Source: Chitinophaga pinensis
Lineage (GTDB): Bacteria; Bacteroidota; Bacteroidia; Chitinophagales; Chitinophagaceae
DNA: 44,945 nucleotides
Direction: 5' to 3'
Assembly (NCBI GenBank): GCA_945872815.1
Contig: CAMCAY010000016.1
Span: forward strand, 1 to 44,945
Below the pieces are notes generated by a model. That model ran no database searches. It had not been told where the DNA came from and saw only the letters and a list, made by a program, of their open reading frames with translations. The translations under genes were made by a program, and so were the position numbers. Shown piece by piece: positions 1 through 7,867 of the stretch. Position 1 is the stretch's first letter, and each line of letters starts with the position of its first letter.

Positions 1-2
1 CC

Positions 3-410
3 AATCAGGATTGTTTCAGTGAAGACACAGGATTAGAAATAGAAGCCCTGAATGGAAGACCCGGAGTAAAAAGTGCGAGATATGCCGGTGATGAATGTGA
101 CAATCAAAAAAATATCCTTAAAGTATTGCAAGAGCTTTTCGGTTTCAACAATAGAAAAGCTCAATTCAAAACTGTTATTTCCTTGAATATAAAGGGTACA
201 GAATATCAGTTTGTGGGAATCTGTAAAGGCCATATAACCACTGCATTGAAAGGATCAAATGGATTCGGCTATGATGCAATATTCATTCCCGATGGATCCG
301 ATAAAACTTTTGCAGAAATGTCAATGGACGATAAAAACATCTTCAGTCACAGAAAGAAAGCTACTTATTTATTGATTGATTTTTTAATAACCCAATATGG
401 CCAGGATTAA
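3..410 (+). CDS. rdgB: RdgB/HAM1-type non-canonical purine NTP pyrophosphatase, 5'-truncated by window edge
   Basis: This is the 3' part of a gene whose start lies before the window; the frame is open from base 3 to the TAA at 408-410. RdgB hydrolyses dITP, XTP and related deaminated purine triphosphates to monophosphates, keeping them out of DNA and RNA. Seen in the sequence are the family signatures SEDTGLEIEALNG followed by PGVKSARYAG, the nucleobase-pocket motif GFGYDAIF, and the closing SHRKKA near the C-terminus (SHRxKA in the family). About 135 of the usual ~190 residues are present. An ATG at 126 is internal and should not be taken as the start. The 3' end overlaps the next gene by 14 bases, which suggests co-transcription and translational coupling. 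Confidence 0.93.
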   Translation, partial: NQDCFSEDTGLEIEALNGRPGVKSARYAGDECDNQKNILKVLQELFGFNNRKAQFKTVISLNIKGTEYQFVGICKGHITTALKGSNGFGYDAIFIPDGSDKTFAEMSMDDKNIFSHRKKATYLLIDFLITQYGQD

Positions 411-828
411 AATAGTCACTCCAGCAAAAACCATAGCAAGTATTGAAATTCCTGTTCGAATCACAGACATTAACTATGGCAACCATCTGGGTAATGATGC
501 TTTAATCAGTATCATTCATGAGGCCCGTGTAAAATGGCTTTACGGTTTGGGCTATTCTGAACTTAACATAGAAAACAGCTCCATCATTATGAATGAACTT
601 GCAGTGAATTACCTACATGAATCATTTTATGGAGATGTGCTTGATATAGAACTATCGATTGGAGAAATAAGCGCTGTAAGTTTCGAACTTTTTTACAGCA
701 TAACAACAAATAGGAAGAATGATTGCATTACTATTGCAAAAGCAAAGACCGGTATTGTGTTCTATGATTATCATTTAAAAAAAGCAACTTCAATTCCCCC
801 TGCATTTAGAAACATACTTGAAGTCTAA
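397..828 (+). CDS. Hotdog-fold acyl-CoA thioesterase family protein
   Basis: A 143-residue protein of the 4HBT/YbgC-like hotdog thioesterase family, normal length for a single-domain member. It probably hydrolyses an acyl-CoA thioester; the substrate cannot be read from the sequence. The diagnostic stretch is RITDINYGNHLGND at residues 21-34, where D24 occupies the place of the catalytic acid and the Y-G-N-H turn leads into the long central helix (about residues 35-52). There is no signal peptide, so it is cytosolic. It starts inside the end of rdgB and its stop overlaps the convergent aroE stop by 4 bases, so the two-gene unit ends here without room for a separate terminator. Confidence 0.8.
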   Translation: MARIKIVTPAKTIASIEIPVRITDINYGNHLGNDALISIIHEARVKWLYGLGYSELNIENSSIIMNELAVNYLHESFYGDVLDIELSIGEISAVSFELFYSITTNRKNDCITIAKAKTGIVFYDYHLKKATSIPPAFRNILEV

Positions 829-1565
829 AGATCGTTCCATATTTTCCAACTTTCTTCCGCTTGTAATTGCAACATTTCGTATCCGTTTTTGCAAACAGCT
901 CCGAACTCTTTTCCCTTTTTAAGAAATTTTGTTTCAACAGGATTGTAAACCAAATCATACATCAGGTGATCGGGACTTACATATTGATAAGGAATATAAG
1001 GCATACTGTCGATTTCAGGATGCATTCCCAGCGGAGTACAATTAATGATCGCAGTGTATTCCTTCATGATTGATTCATTAACATCTCTGTATAAGATTGA
1101 ATTACTGGAAGCATTTGTATTTCTGGATACTTGACAAAAAGATATTTTGTGTTTGTTTAAAACGAACTTAACAGCTTTAGAAGCACCGCCATTGCCTAGT
1201 ACCAATGCTTTTTGATGATGCGATTTGCACAATGGCAAAAACGAACGTTCAAATCCAATCACATCCGTATTATAACCATACAATTTACCTTCTTTAACTT
1301 GAACACAATTTACCGCTCCGATTTCTTGTGAAAGTAAATCCTGTTTATCCAAAAAAGGAATGATTGTTTCTTTGTGGGGAATAGTAACCGATAGTCCCTT
1401 CAAACCTGGAACAGATTGAAGCAATGATCGTAATTGTTCAATTTCATAAATTGGGAATAATTCAAACACAGAATCTGTAATAGATTCCTTTGAGAATTTT
1501 TGCGTAAAAAATTCTTTGGAGAAAGAATGACCAAGCGGAAATCCTATCAAACCATACACATTCAT
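825..1565 (-). CDS. aroE: Shikimate dehydrogenase (NADP+)
   Basis: AroE reduces 3-dehydroshikimate to shikimate with NADPH, the fourth step of the chorismate pathway. Numbering from the ATG at 1565 (MNVYGLIGFP), the shikimate-binding LGHSFS is at 11-16, the catalytic pair is K65 (SVTIPHKE) and D101 (GYNTDVIGF), the dinucleotide-binding loop is GNGGASKAV at about 124-132, and NCTPLGM follows in the C-terminal domain. Length is 246 residues, typical for Bacteroidota. A longer reading frame runs 22 codons upstream to 1631, but it would overlap the end of the preceding gene and adds a non-family sequence, so I chose 1565, which leaves only a 7-base gap to the phosphosulfolactate-synthase-like gene upstream. 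The two are almost certainly co-transcribed. Confidence 0.95.
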   Translation of the reverse strand: MNVYGLIGFPLGHSFSKEFFTQKFSKESITDSVFELFPIYEIEQLRSLLQSVPGLKGLSVTIPHKETIIPFLDKQDLLSQEIGAVNCVQVKEGKLYGYNTDVIGFERSFLPLCKSHHQKALVLGNGGASKAVKFVLNKHKISFCQVSRNTNASSNSILYRDVNESIMKEYTAIINCTPLGMHPEIDSMPYIPYQYVSPDHLMYDLVYNPVETKFLKKGKEFGAVCKNGYEMLQLQAEESWKIWNDL

Positions 1566-1572
1566 GGCTTGG

Positions 1573-2334
1573 TTATTTGTCAAGATACAAGTTAAAAGTA
1601 TCACCTCTAAGTCCAACACGCATCGCTTCAAGAGCTATTATTTCCGTTGGTGCGATATTGCCAAGGTTTACATTACACCCGATCAGTTCTAAGAAATACA
1701 ATTGCTGGGCTTTTTGAGGGGCTTCCCATAAAATGCTTTCCGCAGGTATTTTGGTAAGAATCTCTTGCACAAGACCTTCTCTTACTTCACCGGAACCTCT
1801 GTAAATTCCAACATTTCCGGCTTCTCTTGCCTCAGCAATAACGTATGCAGCACCGGCACTTAATTCGGCACTCATTAATTCTATCCATTTATAAGGAGGG
1901 ATGATATGAGCTGCGTCTTTGCTGCCTACCTCACTTAATACCACCCCATGTTTTGATAATTTTTCAATATAGCCGCATTTTTCAGCATGAGGAATGGATA
2001 TAGAGCCATCGCTTACTTCCATATAACTAACACCAAACTCTTTACAAACATTTATATAATCATCAAATTGATTTCTGATTAGAAATGCTTCAAAGAGTGT
2101 TCCGCCAAAGTAGACCGGCATATCATAAGACCTGTATACTTCTAATTTTTCTGTTAAATTGGGGGTTACAAATGCAGTCCCAAATCCAAGTTTCACTACA
2201 TCAATATGAGGATATCCGACACTCATCATATTTTTCGCTTCTTGCACACTTAACCCTTTATCCATTACCATAGTTATTCCGGCTTTGCGGGGCTTCGCTG
2301 TTCTTTGAGGGATTTGCGTCAAATTAAAATTCAT
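1573..2334 (-). CDS. ComA-like phosphosulfolactate synthase family protein
   Basis: A 253-residue TIM-barrel protein of the ComA family. In methanogens ComA adds sulfite to phosphoenolpyruvate to give (2R)-phospho-3-sulfolactate, the first step to coenzyme M; bacterial and plant homologues are also known and their roles are less certain. Family features seen include GITMVMDKGLS near residue 20, HIDVVKLGFGTA around 43-54, the run YMEVSDGSISI around 104, AREAGNVGIYRGSGEVR around 169, and ELIGCNVNLGNIAPTEII near the C-terminus. No comB- or comC-like gene is in the window, so coenzyme M synthesis is not supported; a role in sulfolactate/cysteate-type sulfonate metabolism is possible. It is followed 7 bases later by aroE. 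A TATCTTTG box (2346-2353) lies 11 bases before the ATG. Confidence 0.85.
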   Translation of the reverse strand: MNFNLTQIPQRTAKPRKAGITMVMDKGLSVQEAKNMMSVGYPHIDVVKLGFGTAFVTPNLTEKLEVYRSYDMPVYFGGTLFEAFLIRNQFDDYINVCKEFGVSYMEVSDGSISIPHAEKCGYIEKLSKHGVVLSEVGSKDAAHIIPPYKWIELMSAELSAGAAYVIAEAREAGNVGIYRGSGEVREGLVQEILTKIPAESILWEAPQKAQQLYFLELIGCNVNLGNIAPTEIIALEAMRVGLRGDTFNLYLDK

Positions 2335-2345
2335 CTTTTTTTGCG

Positions 2346-2353
2346 CAAAGATA
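2346..2353 (-). promoter_or_regulatory. Putative -7 box (TATCTTTG) for the comA-like/aroE pair
   Basis: On the minus strand this reads TATCTTTG, a match to the Bacteroidota -7 consensus TAnnTTTG, 11 bases before the ATG at 2334. I do not see a TTG at the expected -33 spacing, so the call rests on one element and on position only. Confidence 0.35.
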
Positions 2354-2389
2354 TTTAAATCTTGGTTCTTTACATGATGAATGAAAGAA

Positions 2390-3826
2390 CTAATTTCTTT
2401 TTGTGCGGGAAGATTTGTTTTTTTTGATACTAGCTATTAGATCTGCTGCCTGCTGATTTTGAAGAATAGCAGGGTTTAATTCAATAAATTGTTTGATGAA
2501 TTTTGTATTTGAATGCAGTGCAAGCTCCAAATACACGAGCGCTTGCTTCGACTGTCCTGTAGCAAATAAAAAAGCACTTTTGTAATAAAGAAAAATTGGT
2601 TTAGATACCGTTTGTTCAAAAGCGATGGCAGCATATTCAAACCCCTCTTCATATAAGCCCGCATCATACAAGCACTTCAGCAATTCAATCCAACCGGGCA
2701 CATTCTTCGGCCTCACCCTTACTACATTTCCCAAAAATAAAATAGCATCCTCGTACTTTCCCAATTGAACATAGCACCTTCCCAATGCCAGATTGTAGTC
2801 AGGTTGCATCACATGTATCTTAATGGCACTTTGCAAAAACTTTATTGCATGAGTCCAGGATGATTCACTCATATAGGTGCAAGCAATCTTGTATTGCAAT
2901 TGAGTATCCTCCGGATTTAAATGATATGCTTTTTTATAATTAACCCTCGCCTGACTGAAATTTTTAATTTTGTCGAAGCAATGGCCTAAAGCCTCATAAA
3001 TAATGGATTCGGGTCTTGACAAAGCCAAAACCTTTTCGAGCATTTCTATAGCTTCTTTATATTTCCTTAGTTTGATATAAGCATCGCCCATATTCCGATA
3101 GGCATAATCAAATTCTTCATCAATGGCTACTGCATATTGATAAGCATCTATCGCTTTTTCATATAATTTTATACCCTGATACGCTGAACCCAAATTAAAC
3201 CAAGCCAATTCGCTGAAAGGCCTATCCTCAATTATTTTTTGATGCAAGCGGATACCTTCTTCATTCCTTCCTGTAAAATCGGTCCAAAAGCAAATTTTAT
3301 ATAATGCCTCTTCATTTGATGGATCTTCATTTAAGATAAACACGAGACAATCAAAAACTATATCAAAGTATTCATAATCATCATATACTTCAGATAGCTG
3401 AAAAAGCAATTCTATCTTTTCCTCACCTTCAAAAACCGAAACAGCAGATTCAAACAAATCAATTACCTCAAATTGGCTTCCCATGGCAAGCAATGCATCC
3501 GTTTTAATGACAAAAAAGGATAAATTTCTATTATCAAAAAGATAAGCCTGATCTAAAACTTGTAATGAATCTGCAAACCTTCTTAATGATATCAATATCG
3601 CTGCTTTTTTTAACAATAGGGAAGCAGAAAAAGGAAATTGAGTAATAGAAAAATCAGAAGCTTCCAAAGCATCCTGAAATTTCTCTTTGTTATCAAAATA
3701 GTCAATTATTTTTTCAAACCCCTCCTCTTCAATGAATCCGGTACTATTTCCTTCTTTCAGATTTGAATAGCTTTGAAGCAGTGCTTTCAACTCTTCCCTT
3801 TCATGTCCGAATGGATTGTTACTCAT
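2390..3826 (-). CDS. Cytosolic tetratricopeptide-repeat protein
   Basis: A 478-residue protein made almost entirely of TPR helices, with no signal peptide and no membrane segment. Repeat signatures of the W-x-x-L-G-x-x-Y / A-x-x-x-Y type are clear from about residue 205 on (AWFNLGSAYQGIKLYEKAIDAY, then AYRNMGDAYIKLRKYKEAIEML, IYEALGHCFDKIKNFSQA, DYNLALGRCYVQLGKYEDAI), with more diverged repeats before that. The N-terminus is acidic and the last ten residues are basic (KKNKSSRTKR). TPR arrays mediate protein-protein contacts; the partner is not evident. It is upstream of and on the same strand as the comA-like/aroE pair, 55 bases away, but that gene has its own candidate promoter. Confidence 0.85.
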   Translation of the reverse strand: MSNNPFGHEREELKALLQSYSNLKEGNSTGFIEEEGFEKIIDYFDNKEKFQDALEASDFSITQFPFSASLLLKKAAILISLRRFADSLQVLDQAYLFDNRNLSFFVIKTDALLAMGSQFEVIDLFESAVSVFEGEEKIELLFQLSEVYDDYEYFDIVFDCLVFILNEDPSNEEALYKICFWTDFTGRNEEGIRLHQKIIEDRPFSELAWFNLGSAYQGIKLYEKAIDAYQYAVAIDEEFDYAYRNMGDAYIKLRKYKEAIEMLEKVLALSRPESIIYEALGHCFDKIKNFSQARVNYKKAYHLNPEDTQLQYKIACTYMSESSWTHAIKFLQSAIKIHVMQPDYNLALGRCYVQLGKYEDAILFLGNVVRVRPKNVPGWIELLKCLYDAGLYEEGFEYAAIAFEQTVSKPIFLYYKSAFLFATGQSKQALVYLELALHSNTKFIKQFIELNPAILQNQQAADLIASIKKNKSSRTKRN

Positions 3827-3914
3827 TTTTAAACTTTATACAATTTAATTCAAAAGATTGCCTATTCCAACTTTTTTTTATTTATATATACAAATAAAAT
3901 ATTTGTTAAAAATT

Positions 3915-3945
3915 TTGCTTTAAGCAACTTTTTTGGTTAAATTTG
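3915..3945 (+). promoter_or_regulatory. Putative Bacteroidota promoter upstream of the small secreted protein
   Basis: TTG at 3915-3917 and TAAATTTG at 3938-3945 are separated by 20 bases, matching the primary-sigma consensus TTG-N17-23-TAnnTTTG. The start codon at 3974 follows 28 bases after the box. This is one of the two best two-element promoters in the window. Confidence 0.55.
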
Positions 3946-3973
3946 ATTCTAGTAAATTAAATTGAATCATTTT

Positions 3974-4324
3974 ATGAGAAAATTTATAAAATCATTATTG
4001 ATTGTAAGTGTGGTCATCAGCAACACACTTTCCTATTCTTTTGCCGACAGAGGTGTGAGAAGCAGATCCAAAAAGAATATCTCTTTGAATATTAATACCA
4101 GCAATAATTTCAGATCTTCATTAAACTTAAATCTTAAAACAGGTTTAAAATATAATGGAATTGAATTTTCTGAAAACACCCCTCCAAGTTGTTTCATTCA
4201 AGGAAGTTCAGTTAAGCTTTTTCAAAAAGGTAATACTATTTACCTAATGCCCAGCCAACAAAAAATTATCATTCCGGAAATCAAGCAAGGCTATATTGGT
4301 ATGAAATTGATACTTAAGCCTTAG
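3974..4324 (+). CDS. Small secreted hypothetical protein
   Basis: I do not recognise this 116-residue protein. It starts MRKFIKSLLIVSVV and has a clear signal peptide of about 24 residues ending in SFA before DRGVRS, so it should be exported to the periplasm or beyond. The mature part begins with a basic patch (RGVRSRSKKN), then is rich in Asn, Ser and Leu in alternating patterns (ISLNINTSNN, SLNLNLKTGL) that suggest beta strands, and has a single cysteine. I prefer the ATG at 3974 to a TTG four codons earlier because the signal peptide then starts normally. It stands alone: the genes on both sides are on the minus strand, and it has its own promoter. Confidence 0.65.
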   Translation: MRKFIKSLLIVSVVISNTLSYSFADRGVRSRSKKNISLNINTSNNFRSSLNLNLKTGLKYNGIEFSENTPPSCFIQGSSVKLFQKGNTIYLMPSQQKIIIPEIKQGYIGMKLILKP

Positions 4325-4363
4325 GTATACCTAGCTCGGGATTAATGGCTTCTTATATTTATT

Positions 4364-5026
4364 TCAATTCTTTTTATTTAATTTAGTTGCTTCCTCATAG
4401 CTCATTGTCCTGTAATTACCTGACTTTGGCAATTCGAATAATGAGTTTGAAACAGCCGATGATTCGAAATTAAACTCTTTGAGTTTATAAGTTAAGTTGA
4501 TTTGTCCGGACGTTAATTCAAACTCAACAGGCATTCCTTTTATGCCTGGTAAAGCGTAGCTGTATTCATTATTAGAAAATAAATAATCTGGGCTGTAATA
4601 AACTGTTAACTTTTCACCATCAGGCAAAGAAGCAGTTGTTTTTATACATTGGTATGAATTTATTTTTTTCATTTCTCCGGACTCAGTAAAGGTTAATAGT
4701 CTGAATTGATTGTTTCTTGCATTCCAATTGTCCCGATTGAGTAAAATCAACAGCTTTTGTCCACTGTATTCCTTTATAATTGCCCCTGTACCGGTATTGC
4801 TGTCAAAAATTGAAATCTCGTTGCCCACTGATGAATTCACTTCGGATCTGCTTTGTTTCCCTTTAATAAAAATATTCAAAGACGTATTCTCAAATTGTTT
4901 AGGATTGGAAGTTGATCGCATAGCAACATCATATTTTAGCACCGCCTCATTGATAACTTTTTGAGCGAAACTATTTTGTGCTATAAAAACAAACATGAAA
5001 TAAAAGAAAATGGATATTCTGCTCAT
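4364..5026 (-). CDS. DUF4412/LolA-like exported protein
   Basis: A 220-residue exported protein. The signal peptide is MSRISIFFYFMFVFIAQNSFAQ, cleaved after SFA. The mature protein has the pattern of DUF4412 and related beta-sheet periplasmic proteins of Bacteroidota: an early strand carrying VLKYDVAMRS, a central IKGKQSRSE, DGEKLTVYYSPDY, then the conserved turn LPGIKGMPVEFEL followed by strand pairs and a closing LFELPKSGNYRTMSYEE. Function of the family is not established; the fold resembles lipoprotein carriers. It lies convergent to the small secreted gene (39 bases between stops) and 112 bases downstream of yidC, with a terminator between. Confidence 0.65.
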   Translation of the reverse strand: MSRISIFFYFMFVFIAQNSFAQKVINEAVLKYDVAMRSTSNPKQFENTSLNIFIKGKQSRSEVNSSVGNEISIFDSNTGTGAIIKEYSGQKLLILLNRDNWNARNNQFRLLTFTESGEMKKINSYQCIKTTASLPDGEKLTVYYSPDYLFSNNEYSYALPGIKGMPVEFELTSGQINLTYKLKEFNFESSAVSNSLFELPKSGNYRTMSYEEATKLNKKN

Positions 5027-5082
5027 AAGAATTATTTATATCGTAAATGTAATTAAAATAAGGCATTCTACTGTTAAACGAA

Positions 5083-5112
5083 AAAACCTGCACTGATTAA
5101 AGTACAGGTTTT
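5083..5112 (-). terminator. Intrinsic terminator after yidC
   Basis: A 12-base-pair inverted repeat (5083-5094 against 5101-5112, one mismatch) with a 6-base loop. Read on the minus strand the hairpin ends in six Ts, 27 bases after the yidC stop. Confidence 0.75.
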
Positions 5113-5138
5113 AACAAATAAATTAGCGCTTGTATAAT

Positions 5139-6971
5139 CTACCCCTTTTTATTTAATTCTTTCAATTTGCGTTGGCTTTCCTGCATGGCATCAATTCTTT
5201 CCTGCATTTTAGATTTTTTTACAGGGCGCTTTCTGTTTTCTGTAATTTGAGCCATTATTTTATCATGATCAATGATGTATTTCTGTATAATAATCTGCAA
5301 TATCAAGGTAATGGTATTTGATACAGTATAATACCAGGTAAGTGCTGATGGAAGTTTATTAAATACGCCCAAAAGCATCACCGGGAAAATATAAGGCATG
5401 TATTTCATCATCGGATTGCTGTTATCCTGCATATTGTTCATACTATACAATGAAATTATTAAACTGGTCAAAACAGCGGTAAGTGTGAAAAGACTTACAT
5501 GATCTCCATAGAATGGAATGGTAAATGGAATTTTAGCAATTGAGTCATAAGCAGCCAGATCATGAGCCCAAAGAAATTCTTTACCTCTGAGACCTATATT
5601 GGATTGAAAGAAATAATACAATGACATGAAGATAGGAATCTGTAGCAATGCAGGCAAACAACCTCCCAAGGGACTTACACCTGCACTTCTCCAAAGTTTC
5701 ATCTGCTCCATTCCAAAAGTCTGCTGGTCATCTTTATATTTTTCTCTTAGAGCATCTACTTCAGGCTTCAGCACTTTCATTTTTGCACCGCTCAGATAAC
5801 TTTTATACAAAATGGGAGAAGTGATTAGCCTAATCAGTAATGTCAGCAAAAAGATCACTATGCCCATACTTGCAATTTGATTTTGTAAAAAATCAAATGC
5901 AGGCAATAAAAAATACCTGTTGATATATTTTACAAACGAAAAAATTCCCGAACCCAACGGAACTATGTTCTCCATTTGATTATTGTATTTCTTTAAAATA
6001 TTATAATCACTTGGTCCGTAATACAATTTCAAAGGGACGCTTTGATTGGATGAAATACCCGCAAACTTCAATTGGCCGGTAGTTGCAACTTGCGTCAGAT
6101 AATGATTTGATGAATCGGCCGGAATAACCCAATTGGTACTTACATTGGTAAATTTACTGTTCGTTACCAATGCATTTATAAAAAACTGTTGCTTTACTCC
6201 TATCCAGTTTATATCATTACTGAATGTTTTATTACTATTACTTCCGGTATATTCAAAATCATATTTGTTGTTTTCCAAAAAGCAAATATGGGTTTGCGTC
6301 AGCTCATAAGCATGATCTTTTTCAATGTTTTCAACTTCAGTTTGCCATTGAAAATTAATTGCATTTTGTGTAAATAACTTATCTGCGCCGGCAATGTCTA
6401 TTTTAAAATCTACCATGTAATCATCTGGTCTGATTGTGTACGAGTGCGTTATTTTTCTTCCCATTGAATCCGCTGCAATAAAATTGAGTGTTTTACTTTG
6501 GTCCACATTTGTAACTAATGGGTTACATCCAAAAATCAAATCTTTAATTTCAGCAGATCGGTTCTGTTCTGCGTTAAATCTGTAATTGATTTTATTAAAT
6601 TCTCCTTTTTGGATGTAAACCGGGCTTCCATCGTATTTTTTGAATTTTTTCAGTTCAACTAATTCGGGTTGTGCTCCTTTATTGGTAAACGTAATTTTCA
6701 AAACATCATTTTCCAAGATTACTTTTTGTTCATGTTGATCAGGGGTTTGAAATGAGGTTTTATTGTCGTTTAATTTTATCGAATCCACTTTTGCCAAATC
6801 CGACTGTAATGCTGCTGTATCTGTTTTGGGTTTCATTGCAGCAATAGAATCTGTTATTCTTTTTTGTTCGGCTTCATAAGCCAAGCGATTTTTACTGTTG
6901 ATGGCAAACATAGCAATCAACAAAGCTCCAATTAATACAAAGCCAATAAGGGTATTTCTATCCATTCCCAT
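5139..6971 (-). CDS. yidC: Membrane protein insertase YidC
   Basis: YidC inserts and folds inner-membrane proteins, alone or with SecYEG. The 610-residue length fits the Gram-negative type with a large periplasmic domain. Visible are the first membrane segment (about 7-24, LIGFVLIGALLIAMFAI), a periplasmic beta-sandwich region (about 80-330), and the conserved insertase core: FLQNQIASMGIVIFLLTLLIRL with the groove arginine at R381, the cytosolic helical hairpin (about 395-430), SPLGGCLPALLQIPIFMSLYY (433-453), then two to three further membrane segments and a basic tail (KRPVKKSKMQER). Starting at MDRN (6965) is equally possible and closer to the usual N-terminus. A TACCTTTG box precedes it, and strong terminators flank it, so it is probably monocistronic. 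Confidence 0.96.
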   Translation of the reverse strand: MGMDRNTLIGFVLIGALLIAMFAINSKNRLAYEAEQKRITDSIAAMKPKTDTAALQSDLAKVDSIKLNDNKTSFQTPDQHEQKVILENDVLKITFTNKGAQPELVELKKFKKYDGSPVYIQKGEFNKINYRFNAEQNRSAEIKDLIFGCNPLVTNVDQSKTLNFIAADSMGRKITHSYTIRPDDYMVDFKIDIAGADKLFTQNAINFQWQTEVENIEKDHAYELTQTHICFLENNKYDFEYTGSNSNKTFSNDINWIGVKQQFFINALVTNSKFTNVSTNWVIPADSSNHYLTQVATTGQLKFAGISSNQSVPLKLYYGPSDYNILKKYNNQMENIVPLGSGIFSFVKYINRYFLLPAFDFLQNQIASMGIVIFLLTLLIRLITSPILYKSYLSGAKMKVLKPEVDALREKYKDDQQTFGMEQMKLWRSAGVSPLGGCLPALLQIPIFMSLYYFFQSNIGLRGKEFLWAHDLAAYDSIAKIPFTIPFYGDHVSLFTLTAVLTSLIISLYSMNNMQDNSNPMMKYMPYIFPVMLLGVFNKLPSALTWYYTVSNTITLILQIIIQKYIIDHDKIMAQITENRKRPVKKSKMQERIDAMQESQRKLKELNKKG

Positions 6972-6990
6972 TTTAATAATTTTAAGTGAG

Positions 6991-6998
6991 CAAAGGTA
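6991..6998 (-). promoter_or_regulatory. Putative -7 box (TACCTTTG) for yidC
   Basis: The minus strand reads TACCTTTG, identical to the box before rplY, 19 bases before the yidC ATG. No clear -33 TTG at the right distance. It lies between the rplY terminator and yidC, where a new promoter is needed. Confidence 0.45.
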
Positions 6999-7035
6999 AA
7001 CAAACCCATTCAGAGTTTAGGATGCAAAGAATAAA

Positions 7036-7062
7036 AAAAGTCCTTTAAATTAAAGGACTTTT
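7036..7062 (-). terminator. Intrinsic terminator after rplY
   Basis: An 11-base-pair perfect stem (7036-7046 with 7052-7062) and a 5-base loop, followed on the minus strand by a run of seven Ts. It starts 23 bases after the rplY stop. Confidence 0.85.
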
Positions 7063-7085
7063 GTGTTATGTAATATCTGTAATTA

Positions 7086-7715
7086 CTACTTCTTCGCAGC
7101 AGCGGCAGGAGCAGCTGCTTTTGCGGCTGCTGGAGCTGCGCCCTTAGGGGCAGCGGCTTCTTCCTGTTTCAACTGACGTGTCATAGTTACAGAAGCAATG
7201 GGAATTCTTGGAGAGTTCATTACTTCCATATTTTCAGCAGGAATATCTTCTACTCTTAAATTTTCATTCAATTGAAGATTGGATATATCCACCTCCATGA
7301 ATTCTTTCAAAAACTTAGGATAAGTTTTAATTTTGATTGACTTCATTTTCGTAACCAACTTTCCGCCTGCCTTTACACCTGCCGGTGTACCTATGTATTT
7401 CAAAGGAAGCGTAGCTATTATTTTTTTATCGTCAACCAGTTCAAGAAAATCGACATGGATAAGAGAATCCGTTACCTTATCAAACTGTAAGTCTTTTAAG
7501 ATACATTTGTAACTATTGCCATTTACATGCACATCTGCCAGCATAAATTCCGGAGTGTATACAATTGACTTAAATGATGATGCAGGAGCTGCAAAATTTA
7601 CTTCAGTTTTACCGCCGTAAATTACACCTGGCACGAGTTTCTGAGAGCGAAGTTGGCGGGTGGCTTTCTTTCCGCTTTCGGTCCTCAGCTGACCTTCGAT
7701 TGTAATTGATTTCAT
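7086..7715 (-). CDS. rplY: 50S ribosomal protein L25/general stress protein Ctc
   Basis: L25 of the long (Ctc/TL5) type binds 5S rRNA in the central protuberance of the large subunit. The N-terminal L25 domain (about 1-92) has ITIEGQLRTESGKKATRQLRSQKLVPGVIYGG, the typical start, and is followed by the C-terminal TL5-like beta domain (about 93-185, with GTPAGVKAGGKLV). The last 25 residues are a low-complexity Ala/Pro/Lys tail, common in Bacteroidota L25. It lies 152 bases downstream of prs on the same strand; the prs-ctc pairing is frequent in bacteria. A TACCTTTG box 23 bases before the ATG suggests it also has its own promoter. Confidence 0.95.
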   Translation of the reverse strand: MKSITIEGQLRTESGKKATRQLRSQKLVPGVIYGGKTEVNFAAPASSFKSIVYTPEFMLADVHVNGNSYKCILKDLQFDKVTDSLIHVDFLELVDDKKIIATLPLKYIGTPAGVKAGGKLVTKMKSIKIKTYPKFLKEFMEVDISNLQLNENLRVEDIPAENMEVMNSPRIPIASVTMTRQLKQEEAAAPKGAAPAAAKAAAPAAAAKK

Positions 7716-7738
7716 TGTATTTAATTTTTTATGAGGCG

Positions 7739-7746
7739 CAAAGGTA
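7739..7746 (-). promoter_or_regulatory. Putative -7 box (TACCTTTG) for rplY
   Basis: Minus-strand TACCTTTG matches TAnnTTTG and ends 23 bases before the rplY start codon. I see no convincing -33 element. The remaining prs-rplY gap (7747-7867) shows no clear hairpin, so read-through from prs is also possible. Confidence 0.4.
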
Positions 7747-7867
7747 GTGTTTAATAGTTAAAATCAGAAGAAAATTAGTCTGTTTGAGAAAAAATAAGCC
7801 TAATTATACTACATTTTATTAAAAAAGTCAAGTAAAAACCACCTATAGATACAAATAAAGATTAATT

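Noticed and set aside
1566..1631. N-terminal extension of aroE to an ATG at 1631
   Set aside because: It would overlap the upstream gene by 59 bases and add 22 residues unlike any AroE; the ATG at 1565 gives the family N-terminus and a 7-base gap.
7136..7160. Ala-rich end of rplY as a possible frameshift or repeat expansion
   Set aside because: Ala/Pro/Lys tails are common in long L25 proteins of Bacteroidota and the frame closes normally before a strong terminator.
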